This document shows positions 5,333 to 9,042 of a DNA stretch of 9,042 bases, in pieces (position 1 is the stretch's first letter; each line of letters opens with the position of its first letter). This stretch comes from an uncultured bacterium. GTDB taxonomy: Bacteria; Planctomycetota; Phycisphaerae; Phycisphaerales; SM1A02. A model generated the notes under the pieces. The model was given only the letters and a program-made list of their open reading frames with translations, was not told the origin of the DNA and did no database searches. Both the position numbers and the translations under genes were made by a program. Location of the stretch: assembly GCA_903918555.1 (NCBI GenBank), contig CAIXEV010000607.1:1-9042 (forward strand), written 5' to 3'.

Positions 5333-7117
5333 ATGCGACTCGAGTGTCTGAATCGGGGCGGTCGAACCGTCGGTACTTCCGCAACCCTCGCTGTGATCCT
5401 CCTCGCGGCTGGTACGGCGTTCGGTCAGTCCGGCGCACCCGCCGCCGAGAAGCCGAACTCAGCCAAGCCCGCGCCCGTGAAGACTCCCGACGCCGCGACT
5501 CCGAAGCAGTCGACGGGCACCGAGCAGCTCGAGCCAGGCAAGGCCCCTCCGGCTTCGAACCAGCCTTCTGTGAAGGAACTCCTCTCCCCGACGCAGGACG
5601 GTGCGGCGGCCGCCGCGCAGGATCGCGTGCAGCAGGCTCCGCTCGACGGCCCGCCGGCGATCGAGTTCGTCCCGGCCGTCGCGGAGCTCGGCGAGATGAT
5701 CGCTGGCGTCTCCAAGTCGGTGACGGTCAAGATCAAGAACATCACCGATCAGCCGATTCGCATCACCAAGGCGATTCCGGGCTGCGGCTGCACGACCCCC
5801 GTGTGGCCGAAGGATCCGATCGCTCCCGGCGCGACCGCCGATTGCCAGATCACCATGAGCCCCGGCGACAAGGCCGGCATCCATCTCAACAAGAAGGTCA
5901 CCTTCAACATCGAGAACCATGCTCCCGTGGTGCTCACGGTGCAGGGCGATGTCGTCACCTTCGTGTCGATGGCCCCCGACATGCTCGAGCAGCCGGCCGA
6001 CATGAACGGCGCCGCTCCGACCGTGCTCACGCTCGAGTCGACCGATGGCACCGCGTTCAAGATCACCGAGGTTTCGCCTCCGGTCGTGAAGGATGTCCCC
6101 GTCGACGCCGCGACCAAGCATGTGCTGAAGGTTGACTGGGCTCTCTGGGAAGAGACCGGCCGCCAGAAGCGCGTCCTCGTGAAGACCGATCACCCGAAGG
6201 CCCCGCAGCTCAGCGCGCTTGTCCGTCGTTCGATGAACCCGAACGACAAGGATGCGCCGACCCCGCCGACCGGCCCGCGCCCGATGACGGGCCCCGGCAC
6301 CACCGAGCTCATCACCGCGATTCGCAAGCCCGACATCTCCAAGGTGAAGGCGCTCATCGATGGCGGAGCGAATGTCAACGAGCAGGACCGCGCAGGCTCG
6401 CGCACGGCCCTGCACTGGGCTGCCAAGGGCGGCAACTTCGAGGCGCTCACCACGCTGATCTCGGCGAAGGCTGATCCGAACATCAAGGACCGCCAGGGCC
6501 GCACCCCGATGTGGGGCGCCGTGGAGAGCACCCCGGAGGTCGTCAAGTTCCTCCTCGACAACGGCGCGGAGATCAACGCCCGCGACACCGTCAACGCGAC
6601 GCCGCTCCTCTGGGCCGCCGGCTTCGGCCGTCCCGAGACGGTTGCCCTCCTCATCGAGCGCAAGGCCGATGTGAAGGCCGTCGACGACAACGGCTGGACC
6701 GCCCTCATCTGGGCCGCCGGCATCGGCCAGCCCCAGACCGTGGACCTCCTCGTCAAGGCCGGCGCCGAACTCAACGCCGCCGATCGCCAGACCGGCGACA
6801 CTCCGCTCCTCCGCGCCGCGCGCACGGGCAAGCCGGAGAGCCTCAAGGTTCTCCTTGACGCAGGCGCGGACATCAACGCCCGCAACAACCTCAAGCAGAC
6901 CGCGCTCCACTGCGCCGCGCAGAGCGGTTCGGCCGAGAAGGTCGCGCTCCTCCTCGCGGCCAAGTCCGACCCGGCCGCCGTCGACAACCGCAACTTCACG
7001 GCGCTCGATCATGCGATGAACCGCACGACGGGCGACAAGTCGAAGCTGATCGAGATCCTGAAGCCGGTCAGCCCCGCGCCAAGCGCGCAGGGCGCGACCG
7101 CGCCGGCTCCGAAGTGA
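5333..7117 (+). CDS. Exported DUF1573-ankyrin repeat fusion protein (594 aa)
   Basis: Residues 1-31 form a Sec signal peptide: an Arg-containing start, hydrophobic LAVILLAAGTAF, and likely cleavage after GTAFG (27-31). No lipobox is seen. A Pro/Ala/Lys-rich linker (32-107) precedes a DUF1573 domain (about 108-205), an Ig-like fold recognised by PGCGCTTPVW (149-158) and DPIAPGATADC (161-171). Residues 206-305 look like a second beta-rich module. Residues 323-577 hold about eight ankyrin repeats of 32-33 residues, for example TPLLWAAGFGRPETVALL (423-440) and LLDAGADINARNN (507-519). The tail is Pro/Ala-rich. Ankyrin repeats bind proteins; with a signal peptide, this one should work in the cell envelope or outside. 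C151 and C153 may form a disulphide. It is a single gene with its own promoter region and a strong terminator (7156-7188). Partner and function are unknown. Confidence 0.92.
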   Translation: MRLECLNRGGRTVGTSATLAVILLAAGTAFGQSGAPAAEKPNSAKPAPVKTPDAATPKQSTGTEQLEPGKAPPASNQPSVKELLSPTQDGAAAAAQDRVQQAPLDGPPAIEFVPAVAELGEMIAGVSKSVTVKIKNITDQPIRITKAIPGCGCTTPVWPKDPIAPGATADCQITMSPGDKAGIHLNKKVTFNIENHAPVVLTVQGDVVTFVSMAPDMLEQPADMNGAAPTVLTLESTDGTAFKITEVSPPVVKDVPVDAATKHVLKVDWALWEETGRQKRVLVKTDHPKAPQLSALVRRSMNPNDKDAPTPPTGPRPMTGPGTTELITAIRKPDISKVKALIDGGANVNEQDRAGSRTALHWAAKGGNFEALTTLISAKADPNIKDRQGRTPMWGAVESTPEVVKFLLDNGAEINARDTVNATPLLWAAGFGRPETVALLIERKADVKAVDDNGWTALIWAAGIGQPQTVDLLVKAGAELNAADRQTGDTPLLRAARTGKPESLKVLLDAGADINARNNLKQTALHCAAQSGSAEKVALLLAAKSDPAAVDNRNFTALDHAMNRTTGDKSKLIEILKPVSPAPSAQGATAPAPK

Positions 7118-7155
7118 GTTCGGCCTGTCCAGAGGATGCGTCAACCAATCCAACG

Positions 7156-7188
7156 CACGGCGCGCCCATCGGGCGCGCCGTGTTGTTT
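7156..7188 (+). terminator. Intrinsic terminator of the DUF1573-ankyrin gene
   Basis: CACGGCGCGCCC (7156-7167) and GGGCGCGCCGTG (7171-7182) form a perfect 12-bp GC-rich stem with a 3-nt loop, followed by TTGTTT (7183-7188). It lies 38 nt after the stop codon. It is the clearest terminator in the window and separates this gene from the carboxypeptidase gene. Confidence 0.9.
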
Positions 7189-7194
7189 CAGGCG

Positions 7195-7200
7195 TACACT
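7195..7200 (+). promoter_or_regulatory. Putative -10 box of the M32 carboxypeptidase gene
   Basis: TACACT lies 6 nt after the T-run of the preceding terminator and 19 nt before the ATG at 7220. Transcription would start near 7207, giving a leader of about 13 nt that carries GGAGA. A -35 would fall inside the terminator stem and no match is seen there. Confidence 0.4.
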
Positions 7201-7219
7201 GGCGAGCTCTGGAGAATCC

Positions 7220-8740
7220 ATGACCACGACTGCGCCTGCCACCGTCGACGCGCTCATCCGCCACATCGAAGAGGCCTCGCTTCTCTCGAGCTCCAACGCG
7301 ATCCTCGACTGGGATCAGGAGACCATGATGCCGCAGGGAGGCATCGAGTGGCGCGCGCGCCAGCAGGCGCTGCTTGCGCGCATCGTGCACGAGCGCGCGA
7401 GCTCGATCGAGCGCGGCGACCTCATCGAGGCGGTCGAGCGCGACCGCGAGGCGATGGCCGACGCCCAGACCGCGGCGCTCGTCCGCGAGGCGCGCCGCGA
7501 CTACGGCAAGGCGACCAAGCTGCCTTCGTCGCTTGTCGAGGAAATGACGCGCATCTCGAGCATGGCGAAGCACGAGTGGGCGCTGGCCCGCGCGGCGAGC
7601 GACTTCGCGCGGTTCTCGCCGTGGCTCGAGAAGCTCGTCGGCCTTCTGCGCGCGCAGGCCGATTGCTACGGCTTCGCGAAGGACGGCGAGCGGTGGGATG
7701 CGCTCGCCGATCTCTACGAGCCCGGCTGCACCGCGCGCTCGGTGGCCGCGGTCTTCGATCCTCTCCGCCCGCGGCTCCAGGGCCTCGTCGCGGACCTGAT
7801 GGCGGCGAAGACGAAGCCCTCCGGCGAGTTCAACGACTACCTCGTCCCGATCGCGCAGCAGGAGGAGCTCTCGCGGTTCGTCGCGGAGCGCATCGGCTTC
7901 GACTTCAACCGCGGCCGCCTCGATCGCTCGACGCACCCGTTCTGCTCGGGCTCGCACTGCAACGATGTGCGCCTGACCACGCGATACAACGAGCGGTGCG
8001 TCAACGACGCGCTCGGATCGACCATGCACGAGGCCGGCCACGGGATCTACGAGCAGGGGCTTCCGTTCGCGCGTGTCGGCACGCCGCTCGGCGAGTCGGT
8101 CTCGCTCGGAATCCACGAGAGCCAGAGCCGCATGTGGGAGAACCAGGTCGGCCGCAGCCGCCCGTTCTGGTCTTGGCTGCGCGGCGAACTCCCGCGCGCG
8201 ATCGGCGCCGACAGCGCGCGCTTCTCGCTCGACCAGCTCTACGCGGCCGCGAATGTGGTCGAGCCGGGCTTCATCCGCGTCGAGAGCGACGAGGCGACCT
8301 ACAACCTGCACATCATGGTGCGGTTCGAGATCGAGCGTGCCGTCATCGGCGGCAGCCTCGAGGTCGCCGGCATCCCGAGCGTGTGGAACAAGCTCTACAA
8401 GGACTACCTCGGTCTCGTCGTTCCCGATGATCGCCGCGGCTGCCTGCAGGACATCCACTGGTCGATGGGCGCGATGGGCTACTTCCCGACCTACACGCTG
8501 GGCAACCTCTACGCATCGCAGTTCTTCGAGGCTGCGTGCGCGGAGATGCCGGGCCTGCTCGACGGCGTCGCGCGCGGCGAGTTCACGCCGCTCAAGGCGT
8601 GGCTCAACTCGAACATCCACGCCCACGGACGGCGCTTCACGCCATCTGAACTCGTCCAGCGCGTGACGGGCAAGCCGCTGTCGCCCGAGCCCCTCATGCG
8701 GCACCTCGAAGGCAAGCTGCGCCCGCTGTACGGTCTCTGA
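7220..8740 (+). CDS. M32 family metallocarboxypeptidase (Taq carboxypeptidase type)
   Basis: A metal-dependent exopeptidase, normally cytoplasmic, that removes C-terminal amino acids from peptides. The 506 residues are full family length (about 500). Family motifs occur in order: LDWDQETMMP (29-38), HPF (239-241), DVRLT (249-253, the DxRxT motif), the zinc site HEAGH (270-274) with third ligand E300 in GIHES (297-301), IRVESDE (352-358) and GYFPTYTLGN (420-429). No catalytic residue is missing. No signal peptide is seen. The ATG at 7220 is chosen over an in-frame one at 7136 because GGAGA (7211-7215) precedes it, and because the upstream codons run through the previous gene's terminator. A hairpin after the stop (AGCGC 8757-8761, GCGCT 8767-8771) is too short to call a terminator with confidence. 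Confidence 0.96.
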   Translation: MTTTAPATVDALIRHIEEASLLSSSNAILDWDQETMMPQGGIEWRARQQALLARIVHERASSIERGDLIEAVERDREAMADAQTAALVREARRDYGKATKLPSSLVEEMTRISSMAKHEWALARAASDFARFSPWLEKLVGLLRAQADCYGFAKDGERWDALADLYEPGCTARSVAAVFDPLRPRLQGLVADLMAAKTKPSGEFNDYLVPIAQQEELSRFVAERIGFDFNRGRLDRSTHPFCSGSHCNDVRLTTRYNERCVNDALGSTMHEAGHGIYEQGLPFARVGTPLGESVSLGIHESQSRMWENQVGRSRPFWSWLRGELPRAIGADSARFSLDQLYAAANVVEPGFIRVESDEATYNLHIMVRFEIERAVIGGSLEVAGIPSVWNKLYKDYLGLVVPDDRRGCLQDIHWSMGAMGYFPTYTLGNLYASQFFEAACAEMPGLLDGVARGEFTPLKAWLNSNIHAHGRRFTPSELVQRVTGKPLSPEPLMRHLEGKLRPLYGL

Positions 8741-8817
8741 ATCTCGGCGCGCACGCAGCGCAAACCGCGCTTCTCAGGGATTTCGGGCGGTCGCGTGTCT
8801 TTGATTCGGCGGTCTGC

Positions 8818-8823
8818 TACACT
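8818..8823 (+). promoter_or_regulatory. Putative -10 box of typA
   Basis: TACACT lies 37 nt before the typA ATG. A weak GTGTCT (8795-8800) sits 17 nt upstream as a possible -35 (3 of 6). Transcription would start near 8830, just at the base of the leader hairpin. Confidence 0.5.
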
Positions 8824-8830
8824 GTTCATC

Positions 8831-8850
8831 TTTCCCCATTTTCGGGGGAA
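8831..8850 (+). promoter_or_regulatory. typA leader hairpin covering the ribosome-binding site
   Basis: TTTCCCC (8831-8837) pairs with GGGGGAA (8844-8850), 7 bp with one U-G pair and a 6-nt loop. The 3' arm contains the only purine-rich Shine-Dalgarno-like stretch (GGGGGAAG, 8844-8851), about 9 nt before the ATG at 8861. Folding would hide the ribosome-binding site, which suggests translational control, possibly by temperature. Confidence 0.5.
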
Positions 8851-8860
8851 GTAGATCACT

Positions 8861-9042
<182 letters not shown>

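Noticed and set aside
5459..8704. Minus-strand open frame of 1081 codons
   Set aside because: It is antisense to the ankyrin and M32 genes, both with clear motifs, and crosses a perfect terminator. Its composition (Arg, Ala, Glu, Asp, Val) is that of a shadow frame.
8757..8771. Terminator after the M32 gene
   Set aside because: The stem is only 5 bp and is followed by TTCTC, too weak to claim.

Overview
GC-rich (roughly two thirds G+C) bacterial chromosome carrying ordinary housekeeping genes. The gene set suggests a planctomycete, probably of the Phycisphaerae type: a Sec-exported DUF1573 protein, a MEMO-family protein with an extra N-terminal domain, and a DUF2617-like hypothetical. The taxonomic call is inference; no 16S rRNA is present.

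Layout. 1-269 (-) is the start of rplU (ribosomal protein L21), cut by the left edge, with a good promoter and a leader hairpin. Divergent from it is rnpB, the RNA of RNase P (about 473-870, +), closed by a perfect 8-bp P1 helix and followed by a strong terminator-like hairpin. 908-1390 has no credible gene but holds abutting hairpins (1078-1288) and a 12-nt tandem repeat. Then come a DUF2617-like gene (1391-2137, +) and a family-4 type uracil-DNA glycosylase with a long N-terminal extension (2193-3188, +). Facing them are dtd (3236-3694, -) and a divergent MEMO-like protein (3745-4947, -), probably one transcript. A 385-nt divergent region (4948-5332) separates MEMO from an exported DUF1573-ankyrin protein (5333-7117, +). 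That gene ends at a textbook terminator, followed by an M32 metallocarboxypeptidase (7220-8740, +) and the start of typA/bipA (8861 to the right edge, +).

The genes do not form one pathway. Translation and RNA processing are over-represented (L21, RNase P RNA, D-aminoacyl-tRNA deacylase, TypA), with base-excision repair, protein turnover and an envelope protein alongside. I found no mobile element, CRISPR array, tRNA or rRNA, and no clear new multi-gene system. The points most worth a second look are the hairpin chain after rnpB, the loss of expected metal-ligand cysteines in both the glycosylase and the MEMO protein, the exported DUF1573-ankyrin fusion, short tandem repeats at gene borders, a recurrent TACACT box in front of transcription units, and a typA leader hairpin that covers its ribosome-binding site.
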